Shown: piece after piece, positions 25,233 to 33,107 of the stretch
How positions within the stretch are numbered: position 1 is the first letter of the stretch
Layout: the number at the start of each line of letters is the position of its first letter
NCBI RefSeq assembly: GCF_014202035.1
Contig: NZ_JACHFR010000004.1
Coordinates: forward strand, 124,001-188,000
Direction: 5' to 3'
From: Treponema rectale
GTDB lineage: Bacteria; Spirochaetota; Spirochaetia; Treponematales; Treponemataceae
Length of the DNA stretch: 64,000 nucleotides
Made by a program: the position numbers and the translations under genes
Notes under the pieces: generated by a model
The model's input: the letters and a program-made list of their open reading frames with translations, nothing else
Database searches by the model: none
What the model was told of the DNA's origin: nothing

Positions 25233-25262
25233 AAAACTAATTAAACACATTCGGAGGTAGAA

Positions 25263-25334
25263 ATGATGGCTTTGTATTTTGAAAAACTCGTCAGAGCAAA
25301 TTTTCGTTTTGGACGAATGTGCTTCTGCTGTTAA
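25263..25334 (+). CDS. cysteine-rich leader peptide 3
   Basis: A 23-codon gene after GGAGG (25253-25257). The peptide starts MMALYFEKLVRANFRFGRM and ends with CFCC directly before TAA. Its FEKLVR-x-NFR block is shared with leader peptide 2, also at DNA level (a 15-base identical run GAAAAACTCGTCAGA). It lies 143 bases before the acyl-CoA ligase gene. The spacer holds the arms CGGA...CGGT and ACCG...TCCG (25375-25409) but no clear intrinsic terminator. Confidence 0.75.
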   Translation: MMALYFEKLVRANFRFGRMCFCC

Positions 25335-25424
25335 CTCTTCACTTTAATTTTTAATCATTAATTACATTTTTAATCGGATGTACGGTTTTTTTATGTGTAC
25401 CGTGTCCGGAATCCGCAATTATTA

Positions 25425-25444
25425 AATAACGAACGTTCGTTATT
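25425..25444. promoter_or_regulatory. 20-bp perfect palindrome before the ligase gene
   Basis: AATAACGAAC is followed directly by GTTCGTTATT. The uninterrupted dyad with GAACGTTC at its centre looks like an operator of a TetR-type dimer rather than an RNA hairpin. It lies between leader 3 and the ligase start and may give this operon a second control. Confidence 0.5.
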
Positions 25445-25477
25445 AGTGCGGGAATGCTATATCTATGGAGGAATGCT

Positions 25478-26815
25478 ATGTCAGCACCAGATGGAAAATA
25501 TTGGAATAAAGAACTTGAAACATTACCGAGAGAACAGCTTGAAGCAAAACAGCTTGAGGATTTGAAAGAGATCGTTCAGTTTGCCTACGATCATGCACCT
25601 TATTACAAACGTTCGTTTGACGAAGCAGGAGTAAAACCTTCTGATATTCACACACTGAAGGATATTCAGAAGTTTCCTTTTATTAATAAGAAAACTCAGC
25701 GTGACACACAGGGAGTAGGTTCATTCCTTGGAGAACTTGCAGCTGTTCCGGAAGAAGATGTTGTGTTTGTTTCTACGTCTTCAGGTTCGACTGGGGTTCC
25801 GACAATGTCGCCTTTTACAAAAAAAGATTTTGATGAATTCCAGGATACAGAAAGCCGCTGGTTCTATCAGATTGGAATGAGGAAGAATGACCGTTATGTT
25901 CATGCCCTTAATTTTTCTCTGTATGTTGGAGGACCTGATGTAATCGGTGCTCAGAATTTAGGTGCGCTTTGTATCTGGGGAGGAACACTTCCAAGTGAAC
26001 GGCTTCTTTTTATTCTTAAGACATATCAGCCTACGATAATCTGGACAAGCCCAAGCTATGCATGGCAGCTGGGAGAAAAGGCAATTAAAGCTGGTTATGA
26101 TCCGAAAAAAGATTTCAGCATCAAGAAGATTATTGTTGCAGGAGAAGCCGGCGGTTCAATTGATTCAACCCGCAAGGCAATAGAAGATTTGTGGGGAGCT
26201 GAAGTTTTTGACTTCTACGGTCTCTCGGATATTTTTGGTGCATGTGCTGCAATGTGTGAAGCAAAGGACGGACTTCATATTGCTGAGAATCATATTCTTG
26301 TAGAAACAAGGGATATTCATACAGGAGAAATTCTTCCTCCTGGAGAAACAGGTGAACTTGTATTTACAACATTAAGAAAGCATGCTCGTCCGCTTATCCG
26401 CTTTAGAACTGGAGATATCGGTCGTATTGATTATACTCCATGTAAGTGTGGAAGAACCCATGGCCGTATTCATATTCAGGGTCGTCTGGATGATATGTTC
26501 ATTGTAAGTGCAGTTAATGTATTCCCTAGTGATATTGAAGCTGTAATTCATGAACTTAAAGAAGTTACCGGTGAATATCTTATCCGTATTTTTGAAAAAG
26601 ATTTCACCTGCAAGTATGCCGTAGAAGTAGAAAAAGCTTCCGGTAATACAGAAACAGATGAAGCACTTGCAGAAAAAGTATCGGCAGCCCTTAAGGCTCG
26701 CATTGGTGTTAAGCCGGCAAGAGTAGTGGTTCATCCAGATGGAGGTCTTAATACAAGATCTGAACATAAGTCAAAGCGTGTAATTGATGAAAGAAACATT
26801 GATTACAATATCTGA
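25478..26815 (+). CDS. phenylacetate-CoA ligase-like acyl-CoA synthetase
   Basis: A 445-residue adenylate-forming enzyme close to PaaK. The P-loop-like motif is STSSGSTGVPTMSPFTKKD, the A5-type motif FDFYGLSDIFGACAA, the ATP ribose-binding part RFRTGDIGRI and the hinge GRLDDMFIVSAVNVFPSDIE. The ATG at 25478 follows GGAGG and replaces an earlier in-frame start at 25454. In anaerobes such ligases next to 2-oxoacid oxidoreductases can work with arylacetic or other carboxylic acids formed from amino acids. In this operon a product of methionine or another sulfur amino acid is possible. The exact acid is unknown. Confidence 0.85.
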   Translation: MSAPDGKYWNKELETLPREQLEAKQLEDLKEIVQFAYDHAPYYKRSFDEAGVKPSDIHTLKDIQKFPFINKKTQRDTQGVGSFLGELAAVPEEDVVFVSTSSGSTGVPTMSPFTKKDFDEFQDTESRWFYQIGMRKNDRYVHALNFSLYVGGPDVIGAQNLGALCIWGGTLPSERLLFILKTYQPTIIWTSPSYAWQLGEKAIKAGYDPKKDFSIKKIIVAGEAGGSIDSTRKAIEDLWGAEVFDFYGLSDIFGACAAMCEAKDGLHIAENHILVETRDIHTGEILPPGETGELVFTTLRKHARPLIRFRTGDIGRIDYTPCKCGRTHGRIHIQGRLDDMFIVSAVNVFPSDIEAVIHELKEVTGEYLIRIFEKDFTCKYAVEVEKASGNTETDEALAEKVSAALKARIGVKPARVVVHPDGGLNTRSEHKSKRVIDERNIDYNI

Positions 26816-26837
26816 TTTTTTTTAGAGGAGAAATATT

Positions 26838-27662
26838 ATGAATAAGAGTAAGGAAATAAAAATTATCGCAGCTATTGCTGGAGTTTTGACATTGTTTGCA
26901 TCATGCAATAAATCAGGAAAGGATTCTAAAGTTGTAGAAATTATTCTTGAAGCACAGAATGCTCCGTATACTTATGAAGATGAAAACGGAAATCCTGCCG
27001 GTTATGAATATGAAGTTCTTAAGGCAATTGAAAAGAAACTTCCTGAATGGAAATTCAATTATCAGGTTCTTGATTATGAGACAGCACTGGCTGGTGTACG
27101 CACCGGAAAGTACACTCTTGATGCAGGATGTAAATTCAGAACGCCTGCAAGAGAAAAGGCATTTCTTGTTTCTGCACCATACAACTACTTCTTTATGAAT
27201 CTTGTAGTTAAGGCAAATAGCGGTATTAATGGTCTTGAGGATATGAGCGGAAAATCAATTTCACCTATTGTTGCAACTGACGGACGTGCTGTTGCACTTA
27301 AGGACTGGATTGATGGTCATCCGGAAGTAACTGTTGACTTTAAGACTCTGGCTTCTTCAGGAGCAATGGCAGATGAAATCGCAAAAGTAGAAGACGGTGT
27401 TTTTGATGCTGCATATCTTTCTGCAGAACAGGCTAATGCAATTTTGAGCGAGGCAAAATATACGGATCTGAAAATTACAAAGAGGGTAGACGGACGTGAT
27501 ACTGTATTCCTTATTAATAAAGATAAGAGGGAATTTCAGAAGGCTGTTAATAAAGCACTGGAAGAACTTACGGCAGACGGAACTTTAGGAGAACTTACCG
27601 TAAAATTCTTTGGTGAAGATAATTTTGAAGTTGCAAAAAAGATTGGTCTTAAAAAAGACTGA
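26838..27662 (+). CDS. amino acid ABC transporter substrate-binding lipoprotein, cystine type
   Basis: A 274-residue lipoprotein of the family 3 solute-binding proteins. The signal peptide ends with the lipobox FASC (about residue 23). The mature part starts with ILEAQNAPYTYEDENGNPAG, followed by YEYEVLKAIEKKL and a domain-linking FRTPAREKAF. It resembles TcyK/TcyJ and related cystine-binding proteins, but the ligand is not proven. A hairpin terminator follows and probably gives more binding protein than permease. Upstream is GAGGAG at proper distance. Confidence 0.85.
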   Translation: MNKSKEIKIIAAIAGVLTLFASCNKSGKDSKVVEIILEAQNAPYTYEDENGNPAGYEYEVLKAIEKKLPEWKFNYQVLDYETALAGVRTGKYTLDAGCKFRTPAREKAFLVSAPYNYFFMNLVVKANSGINGLEDMSGKSISPIVATDGRAVALKDWIDGHPEVTVDFKTLASSGAMADEIAKVEDGVFDAAYLSAEQANAILSEAKYTDLKITKRVDGRDTVFLINKDKREFQKAVNKALEELTADGTLGELTVKFFGEDNFEVAKKIGLKKD

Positions 27663-27684
27663 GATGTAATGCAGTTCTTAAAGA

Positions 27685-27717
27685 AAGCCGTTTGTTTTAT
27701 ATAAGCGGCTTTTTTTT
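27685..27717 (+). terminator. partial terminator between binding protein and permease
   Basis: AAGCCGTTT (27685-27693) pairs with AAGCGGCTT (27703-27711), followed by eight T. It sits inside the operon, between the binding protein and the permease, a common way to reduce the level of the membrane parts. Confidence 0.75.
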
Positions 27718-27740
27718 AATGTTTCGGAAAGGAGAGTATT

Positions 27741-28427
27741 TTGTGGCGCGGACATGAGTTTTTTATTTCTTCTTTACCGGCTCTTGCTGAATTTATTCCG
27801 GTAACGATTTTTTATCTGACTGTACCTACTTTAATTTCGTGGGTTCTCGGAACTTTGATATGTATAGTCAGAACAGGCAGAAAGAATGTTTTATATTATG
27901 CAGTTTCGCTGTTCGTTTCTTTTTTCAGGGGAACTCCGGGACTTGTGCAGTTATATATTGTTTTTTTTGGTCTGCCTAAATTATTTTCATTATTTGGAAT
28001 GAATATAAATGCATGGGATGCAGGATTTTTTTATATAGTAGCAACGACGGCAAACTTTTCTTCATTTGTTTCCGAAGCCCTGCGTGGTGCTTATGAGGGA
28101 ATTGATAAAGCACAGATTGACGCAGGATATTCTGTTGGATACAGCAGGATTCAGTGTTTTTTTCATGTAACGGTTCCGCTTACTGTAAAGATTGCGCTTC
28201 CAAATCTTAAAAATCTCGAAATAGATTTGCTGAAGGGAAGTGCAGTGGCTTATGTAATCGGAGTTGTAGACGTAATGGGTAAGGCAAATAAAATCATTTC
28301 ACTTCACAGAGGCTATGGACAGATCTGGGTTCTGCTGGCTGCTGCAGTGATATATTTTTTTCTTACGACCGTGGTTGAATTTATTTTCAATATGGCGTTG
28401 CGTCATTTCAGAAGGTATGAGGTTTAA
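27741..28427 (+). CDS. amino acid ABC transporter permease 1
   Basis: A 228-residue permease of the His/Glu/Gln/Arg/opine group. The start is TTG at 27741, supported by AAGGAG six bases before it; the first ATG (27754) is out of frame with no alternative binding site. Conserved features are FFRGTPGLVQLYIVFFGLP and the EAA loop GYSVGYSRIQCFFHVTVP, with about five membrane segments. It pairs with the next gene to form a heterodimeric channel like TcyL/TcyM. Confidence 0.85.
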   Translation: MWRGHEFFISSLPALAEFIPVTIFYLTVPTLISWVLGTLICIVRTGRKNVLYYAVSLFVSFFRGTPGLVQLYIVFFGLPKLFSLFGMNINAWDAGFFYIVATTANFSSFVSEALRGAYEGIDKAQIDAGYSVGYSRIQCFFHVTVPLTVKIALPNLKNLEIDLLKGSAVAYVIGVVDVMGKANKIISLHRGYGQIWVLLAAAVIYFFLTTVVEFIFNMALRHFRRYEV

Positions 28428-28432
28428 GAGAA

Positions 28433-29125
28433 ATGAATCTTGATTACGGATTTATGGTATCCATTATACCTGTTGTTGTTAAGGCGCTGCCTGTTACCCT
28501 TGAGTTAACGGTAATATCTTTACTGTTAGCTTCTGTTATTGCTTTGGTTTTTGGAACTGTTCTTATCAGGAAGGTATTTATCCTTAATAAGCTTGTGCTT
28601 TTTTTTAACACTTTCCTGAAGGGTGTTCCTCTGATAGTTCAGCTTTTATTCTGTTACTATGCCATTCCTTATGTTCTTGAGAAGGCAGATGGAATTTTCG
28701 GATGGCACTATGATCCCCGGGCGCCGTCTTACTTTGCATTTGCTGTTGTAGCCTTTGCATTCAATTACGGAGCATACCTGACAGACGTAGTGGTTTCCTC
28801 TTATGGGGCTGTTGATAAGGGACAGTATGAAGCTGCCTGTGCTGTGGGAATGACGCCCTTTCAGGCAATGATTCATATTGTTGTTCCGCAGGCACTTGTG
28901 ATTTCCCTTCCAAATCTGGGGAATTATTTTATGTGGCTGCTTAAGGCAACAAGTCTTGCATCAGTTGTAAATGTGTTTGAGATGCTGTCGGTTGCAAAGG
29001 CATCAACGGCAGAAAACTATGCAATTCTTGAAGGTTATCTTGTAGCTGCAGGAGTATATTGGATTGTCTGTTTTTTTGCAGAAAAACTTATCTCGAAACT
29101 GAATGTCAGGATGAAGAGGTGCTGA
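28433..29125 (+). CDS. amino acid ABC transporter permease 2
   Basis: A 230-residue permease homologous to the previous one. It shows FLKGVPLIVQLLFCYYAIP and the EAA loop ACAVGMTPFQAMIHIVVPQA. The start lies five bases after the permease 1 stop, and the stop directly touches the ATPase start. Two permeases with one ATPase and one binding protein is the layout of the Tcy cystine transporters. Confidence 0.85.
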   Translation: MNLDYGFMVSIIPVVVKALPVTLELTVISLLLASVIALVFGTVLIRKVFILNKLVLFFNTFLKGVPLIVQLLFCYYAIPYVLEKADGIFGWHYDPRAPSYFAFAVVAFAFNYGAYLTDVVVSSYGAVDKGQYEAACAVGMTPFQAMIHIVVPQALVISLPNLGNYFMWLLKATSLASVVNVFEMLSVAKASTAENYAILEGYLVAAGVYWIVCFFAEKLISKLNVRMKRC

Positions 29126-29890
29126 ATGGATTACGTACTTGAAACAAAAGATATACGGAAAAAAATAAACGGAAAGACCATTCTTGATGGAGTAAGCCTT
29201 TCTGTAAAGGAAGGTGAGGTTGTTGTAATTCTCGGTCCTTCCGGTTCAGGAAAAACCACTTTTTTACGTACGCTTAATTTCTTAAATCCTGCAGACAGCG
29301 GGACTGTAAATATTGCAGGAACTGTTGTTGACAGTGCAAGGCATACTAAAAAATCTGTGCTGAAACTGAGAAGAAAAACGGGAATGGTTTTTCAGAATTA
29401 CAATCTTTTTAAAAACCGCACTGTGATTCAGAATATAACGGACGGACTGACAGTTGTACGGAAAATTAAAAAGGAAGAAGCCCGCAACCGGGCTATGGAA
29501 CTTTTAGAGAGAGTTAATCTTACGGACAAAGCAGATTCTTATCCGGATCAGCTTTCAGGAGGACAGCAGCAGCGGGTAGGAATATGCCGTGCTCTTGCAC
29601 TTCAGCCGGAGGTTATTCTTTTTGATGAACCGACTTCTGCCCTTGATCCTGAACTGGTTGGAGGAGTTCTTAATGTCATGCGGGATGTTGCCTCTACAGG
29701 TATCACTATGATTGTAGTAACTCACGAGATTCGTTTTGCCAGGGATGTTGCGGATACTGTCGTGTATATGGAAGACGGAAAAATAGTTGAATCAGGTTCA
29801 CCAAAGGACGTTCTTGATAAACCTAAAAACGAAAAGACTATAAGGTTTTTAAGAAGCCTTTTGAATGATTATTCAGAGTATTATATCTGA
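29126..29890 (+). CDS. amino acid ABC transporter ATP-binding protein
   Basis: A 254-residue ABC ATPase. Walker A is GPSGSGKTTF, the Q-loop MVFQNYNLF, the signature LSGGQQQRVG, Walker B VILFDEPTSALDP and the H-loop VTHEIRFARD. It belongs to the polar amino acid group (GlnQ/TcyN). The start follows AGAGGTGCTGA without a gap after permease 2. It energises the transporter of the two preceding permeases. Confidence 0.9.
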   Translation: MDYVLETKDIRKKINGKTILDGVSLSVKEGEVVVILGPSGSGKTTFLRTLNFLNPADSGTVNIAGTVVDSARHTKKSVLKLRRKTGMVFQNYNLFKNRTVIQNITDGLTVVRKIKKEEARNRAMELLERVNLTDKADSYPDQLSGGQQQRVGICRALALQPEVILFDEPTSALDPELVGGVLNVMRDVASTGITMIVVTHEIRFARDVADTVVYMEDGKIVESGSPKDVLDKPKNEKTIRFLRSLLNDYSEYYI

Positions 29891-29921
29891 TTTTTAGATT
29901 AAAGATATTATGGAGGAAAAG

Positions 29922-30425
29922 ATGGCATTTGAGAATAATAAACCGACTTTAAGAAATTATGGCGTAGACGGAATGAGGGAAATCAGTCAGAGGCGGGCAG
30001 CAACTATTGCAAACATGATTGATTCAGCAAAACAGCACGGTATTGATGATTCCTTTGCCAGAGAGGGAATTGCAAAATATGGCCGGGACAATGCAGAAGC
30101 AATGCGTAAGGAAATGAAAAATCCTGATGACTTCAAGGAATTTGCAGACTCTTTTGGAACGGATCATAACCGGGATATTTATGAAATGGAAGTTGTAGAA
30201 AAGACAGACAGCAGGCTTGCCATTCACTTTCATTACTGTCCGTATGTAGAAGAGTGGAAAAAGCAGGGCCGCAGTGAGGAAGAAATTTCTAAGCTCTGTG
30301 AAATAACCATGGCAGGTGATCATGAATTTGCAAAGGCATTTCCTTGTCTTGATTTTAAACTTGACGGAACCATTGCAGACGGAAAGAATGTATGCAGACT
30401 TTTGTTCACAAAGAAAGGAGTGTGA
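29922..30425 (+). CDS. L-2-amino-thiazoline-4-carboxylate hydrolase family protein
   Basis: A 167-residue protein of the ATC hydrolase family. The start at 29922 (MAFENNKP) is chosen because GGAGG (29912-29916) lies six bases before it and covers the ATG at 29910. The family signature is seen late in the protein: FHYCPYVEEWKKQGRSEEEI, followed by KLCEITMAGDHEFAKAF. Known members open the thiazoline ring of ATC on the way to S-carbamoyl-cysteine and cysteine. With a cystine-type transporter and a cysteine leader in the same operon this fits salvage of a cysteine derivative. Many family members have unknown substrates. Confidence 0.8.
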   Translation: MAFENNKPTLRNYGVDGMREISQRRAATIANMIDSAKQHGIDDSFAREGIAKYGRDNAEAMRKEMKNPDDFKEFADSFGTDHNRDIYEMEVVEKTDSRLAIHFHYCPYVEEWKKQGRSEEEISKLCEITMAGDHEFAKAFPCLDFKLDGTIADGKNVCRLLFTKKGV

Positions 30426-30427
30426 AT

Positions 30428-31585
30428 ATGCCGGAACTTTCAGACAGGACAGCGGGATTTACGGACAGTGTTATCCGCCGTATGACCCGTATTTCCAATC
30501 AATATAATGCAGTAAATCTCTCTCAGGGATTCCCTGATTTTGAACCGCCTGAAAAAATTCTTCAGAGACTTGCAGAAGTTACACGAGAAGATTTTCATCA
30601 GTATGCGGTTACCTGGGGGGCTCAGAATTTTAGAGAAGCCCTTGCAAAAAAAATTACGCATTTCTCCGGGGTTGATGTTGATCCTAATGCCGAACTGGTA
30701 GTTACCTGCGGAAGTACGGAAGCAATGATGGCTGCCATGATGAGCGTTACAAATCCCGGGGATAAGGTAATTGTATTTTCTCCATTTTATGAAAACTACG
30801 GAGCTGATACTATTTTAAGCGGTGCACAGCCGATATATGTTCCTCTTATTCCGCCGGAATTTAATTTTGATGCTGAGGTTCTGGAAGATGCATTCAGGCA
30901 GAAACCGAAGGCTATTATAGTCTGCAATCCTTCTAATCCTTGTGGTAAAGTTTTTACCAGGGATGAACTGCAGATTATTGCTGACCTTGCAAAAAAATAT
31001 GACGCCTTTGTCATTACGGATGAAGTTTATGAACACATTCTTTACAAGCCGAATGTTCATACTTACATGGCATCTTTACCGGGAATGAAAGACCGGACCA
31101 TAACCTGTAATTCCCTGTCCAAGACCTATTCCATTACGGGATGGCGCCTTGGTTATACTCAGGCAAATCCTGAAGTTACAGAACGCATAAAAAAGGTTCA
31201 TGATTTTCTGACGGTAGGAGCGGCTGCTCCTTTACAGGAAGCTGCGGTTGCCGGACTGAATTTTGGTGATGATTATTACGAAAGCCTTCAGCAGAAATAT
31301 ACTGAAAAGCGGAGTTTATTTTTAAAGGGGCTTGATGACATTGGGTTGATTCATACTGAGCCGCAGGGAGCATACTATGTTCTTATTGATATAAGTGAAT
31401 TCGGTTATGAATCTGATCTTGAGTTTGCAGAAGATTTAGCGAGAAAAGTCGGGGTAGGGGCTGTTCCTGGTTCCAGTTTCTTTAAGGAAAAAGAAAACCG
31501 CTATGTAAGGCTTCACTTTGCAAAAAAAGAAGAGACTCTTGATGAGGCACTTAATCGTCTGTCTCTGATTCGGAAGAAGATTTAG
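30428..31585 (+). CDS. class I/II aminotransferase, methionine/kynurenine aminotransferase-like
   Basis: A 385-residue PLP aminotransferase. NLSQGFPDFEPPEKIL near the N-terminus, CGSTEAMMAA, NPSNPCGKVF, ITDEVYEH and the PLP lysine of NSLSKTYSITGWRLGY are all present, as well as the final RLHFAKKEE. The wording resembles YbdL-type methionine aminotransferases and kynurenine aminotransferases. It follows the ATC hydrolase after AGGAG and two bases. It would turn an amino acid into a 2-oxoacid, which could feed the oxidoreductase of the second operon. Its 3' end overlaps the convergent yolD-like gene by 35 bases. Confidence 0.88.
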   Translation: MPELSDRTAGFTDSVIRRMTRISNQYNAVNLSQGFPDFEPPEKILQRLAEVTREDFHQYAVTWGAQNFREALAKKITHFSGVDVDPNAELVVTCGSTEAMMAAMMSVTNPGDKVIVFSPFYENYGADTILSGAQPIYVPLIPPEFNFDAEVLEDAFRQKPKAIIVCNPSNPCGKVFTRDELQIIADLAKKYDAFVITDEVYEHILYKPNVHTYMASLPGMKDRTITCNSLSKTYSITGWRLGYTQANPEVTERIKKVHDFLTVGAAAPLQEAAVAGLNFGDDYYESLQQKYTEKRSLFLKGLDDIGLIHTEPQGAYYVLIDISEFGYESDLEFAEDLARKVGVGAVPGSSFFKEKENRYVRLHFAKKEETLDEALNRLSLIRKKI

Positions 31586-31748
31586 TTGTTCCGTTATGTG
31601 ACTGTGCAGTTTTTTCAATCAGTTCTTCAAAACCTTTTAAGGCTGCAAAGGGCATGAAAATTTTTGCACGGTCACTCAGAGGCATTTTTTCTTTTAGTGA
31701 CGGCTGCGGCCACTGTGTGTTTATTATATCGTCATAACGACCTTTCAT
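31551..31748 (-). CDS. YolD-like small protein, former partner of the Y-family polymerase
   Basis: A 65-residue protein, MKGRYDDIINTQWPQPSLKE followed by MPLSDRAKIFMPFAALKGFEE. The 'RYDDIIN ... DRAK-x-F-x-PFAAL-x-G' pattern is that of small YolD-like proteins encoded directly after Y-family DNA polymerase genes. Here the polymerase gene is 8.5 kb away because an element is inserted at the junction. The element start has replaced its ribosome binding site, so expression is doubtful. The tail is serine/glutamate-rich. Confidence 0.7.
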   Translation of the reverse strand: MKGRYDDIINTQWPQPSLKEKMPLSDRAKIFMPFAALKGFEELIEKTAQSHNGTTKSSSESETDD

Positions 31749-31773
31749 GCTCGGTGTTATCCCTTCTTTTTAT

Positions 31774-31838
31774 AAATCCAAACTTTTCAAACTTACCCCA
31801 TATATTACATATAATTAAACAGTTGAAAGTTTGGATTT
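31774..31838. repeat. left-end box pair of the element
   Basis: AAATCCAAACTTTT (31774-31787) and its inverse AAAGTTTGGATTT (31826-31838) face each other across 38 bases. The same pair stands at the right end. These are probable recombinase binding arms. Confidence 0.75.
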
Positions 31839-31882
31839 TGTTTTTATTATCTTTACCATAACAAGTTCTTCGCAAAAAGAAC

Positions 31883-33082
31883 TTATTCCAAATATCCGCC
31901 GTAGCACCAGCCTGTGGTTCCTGATTTTATTTCTTTACCGTCTTTATCTTTCGCGCCAGAAAGAACCTCTACCTGTACCCAGTTGCTGTTTATGCCGTCG
32001 ATTGTTTCGGCTTTGCCAAGTTGCAGGATTTTGACTTTTGAGCCTTTTTGCATGGTTGTGATTACACTGCTTGATGTTGCTTCCTGAGAACGAAGGCGAA
32101 GATTGTCGTTGCAAGTCATTACTTTGCTTACAGCTACGTTTGTTGATGAAGCTGAATCCAGATTATCAAAATTGATGTGTTCTTTATTCCACTGCTCGCG
32201 CCACTGTGAATCCCAGGTATTTTCGATTCGCCAAAGGGTGTGTGTGTCTGTTGTCCAGTTTATAGTCAGGAAATACCAGTCGCCGTTTGGATGATAGGTG
32301 ATGGATTCTTCGGTTTCATTCTCAGGAATGGTGTAATTTAACACCTCACTTTCTTTTCTGTTAAAAACCCTAATAGTTTTACGCTTGTTATTTAGAGTAA
32401 TTACATAATCTGTAGTTTCATAAGCTGTTGCATTCCATCTGCATCTGACTCCATCAATGTATAAATCATTATCTGAATCTAAAGTCAGATGAGGAGCATA
32501 GTTTCCATTATTAAGAAGTTTACTTGTTTCTTCTGCATTACGGAAATTTTTCTGATTTTGCTTTTCATCTAGTGAGGGATGAACTATGCAGTGTATCTTA
32601 TTATTATGATCTTGAAAAAACAAAATATCTGTTTCTTCATCATAATATGAAAGTTGAGAAGAAACCTGGCTATTAGCATTCACCACATATTTTCTCTTGC
32701 CGGAAGACCGATCAATTGCAATGCTGGCGGCATCAGTCCATTTATAAAAGAAATAGTTATTTGAGACAGCATATAATCCAAATAATTCTGAAGCGTAGTA
32801 TATATCTGAAAAATCATAAGAATAAGATTTAGCTATTTGGAATGTTTTTGAATCTAGTTCATAAAGAATATTTTTATCATCATTGTAAATAAAAATAGAA
32901 CCATTTTTATCACAAAACATGCGATTCCCAGTTTTACCATTATAAGCATCCAGTTCATAATTATGAACAATTTTGACTTCTTTAGTATTCGAAAACTGTT
33001 TTACAGCTTTGAGTTCAAGGTTCTGACACCATAAAAATGTGCTTATGAAAAGTAAAGTTATAAATATGAATGTCTTTTTCAT
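31883..33082 (-). CDS. secreted protein with C-terminal SH3b domain (cargo)
   Basis: A 399-residue protein with a signal peptide (KTFIFITLLFISTFLWCQ, cleavage near residue 19) and a middle part rich in beta strands, perhaps a propeller. It ends in a bacterial SH3 domain: DNLRLRSQEATSSSVITTMQ, then VKILQLGKAETI and a last GWCYGGYLE. The SH3b domain is nearly identical to that of the protein encoded at 34254-35441, so the two are duplicates with diverged fronts. It is the last gene of the element's cargo; function unknown, but outside the cytoplasm. Confidence 0.75.
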   Translation of the reverse strand: MKKTFIFITLLFISTFLWCQNLELKAVKQFSNTKEVKIVHNYELDAYNGKTGNRMFCDKNGSIFIYNDDKNILYELDSKTFQIAKSYSYDFSDIYYASELFGLYAVSNNYFFYKWTDAASIAIDRSSGKRKYVVNANSQVSSQLSYYDEETDILFFQDHNNKIHCIVHPSLDEKQNQKNFRNAEETSKLLNNGNYAPHLTLDSDNDLYIDGVRCRWNATAYETTDYVITLNNKRKTIRVFNRKESEVLNYTIPENETEESITYHPNGDWYFLTINWTTDTHTLWRIENTWDSQWREQWNKEHINFDNLDSASSTNVAVSKVMTCNDNLRLRSQEATSSSVITTMQKGSKVKILQLGKAETIDGINSNWVQVEVLSGAKDKDGKEIKSGTTGWCYGGYLE

Positions 33083-33107
33083 TTACTGTATCTCCAAATA
33101 TAATTTA

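Noticed and set aside
25375-25409. Intrinsic terminator after leader 3
   Set aside because: The T tract lies inside the loop of the possible hairpin and not behind it.
19456-25477. SAM riboswitch or T-box before the sulfur operons
   Set aside because: No T-box sequence (GGTGG-type bulge with specifier loop) and no SAM aptamer core is present; the spaces are filled by leader peptide genes.
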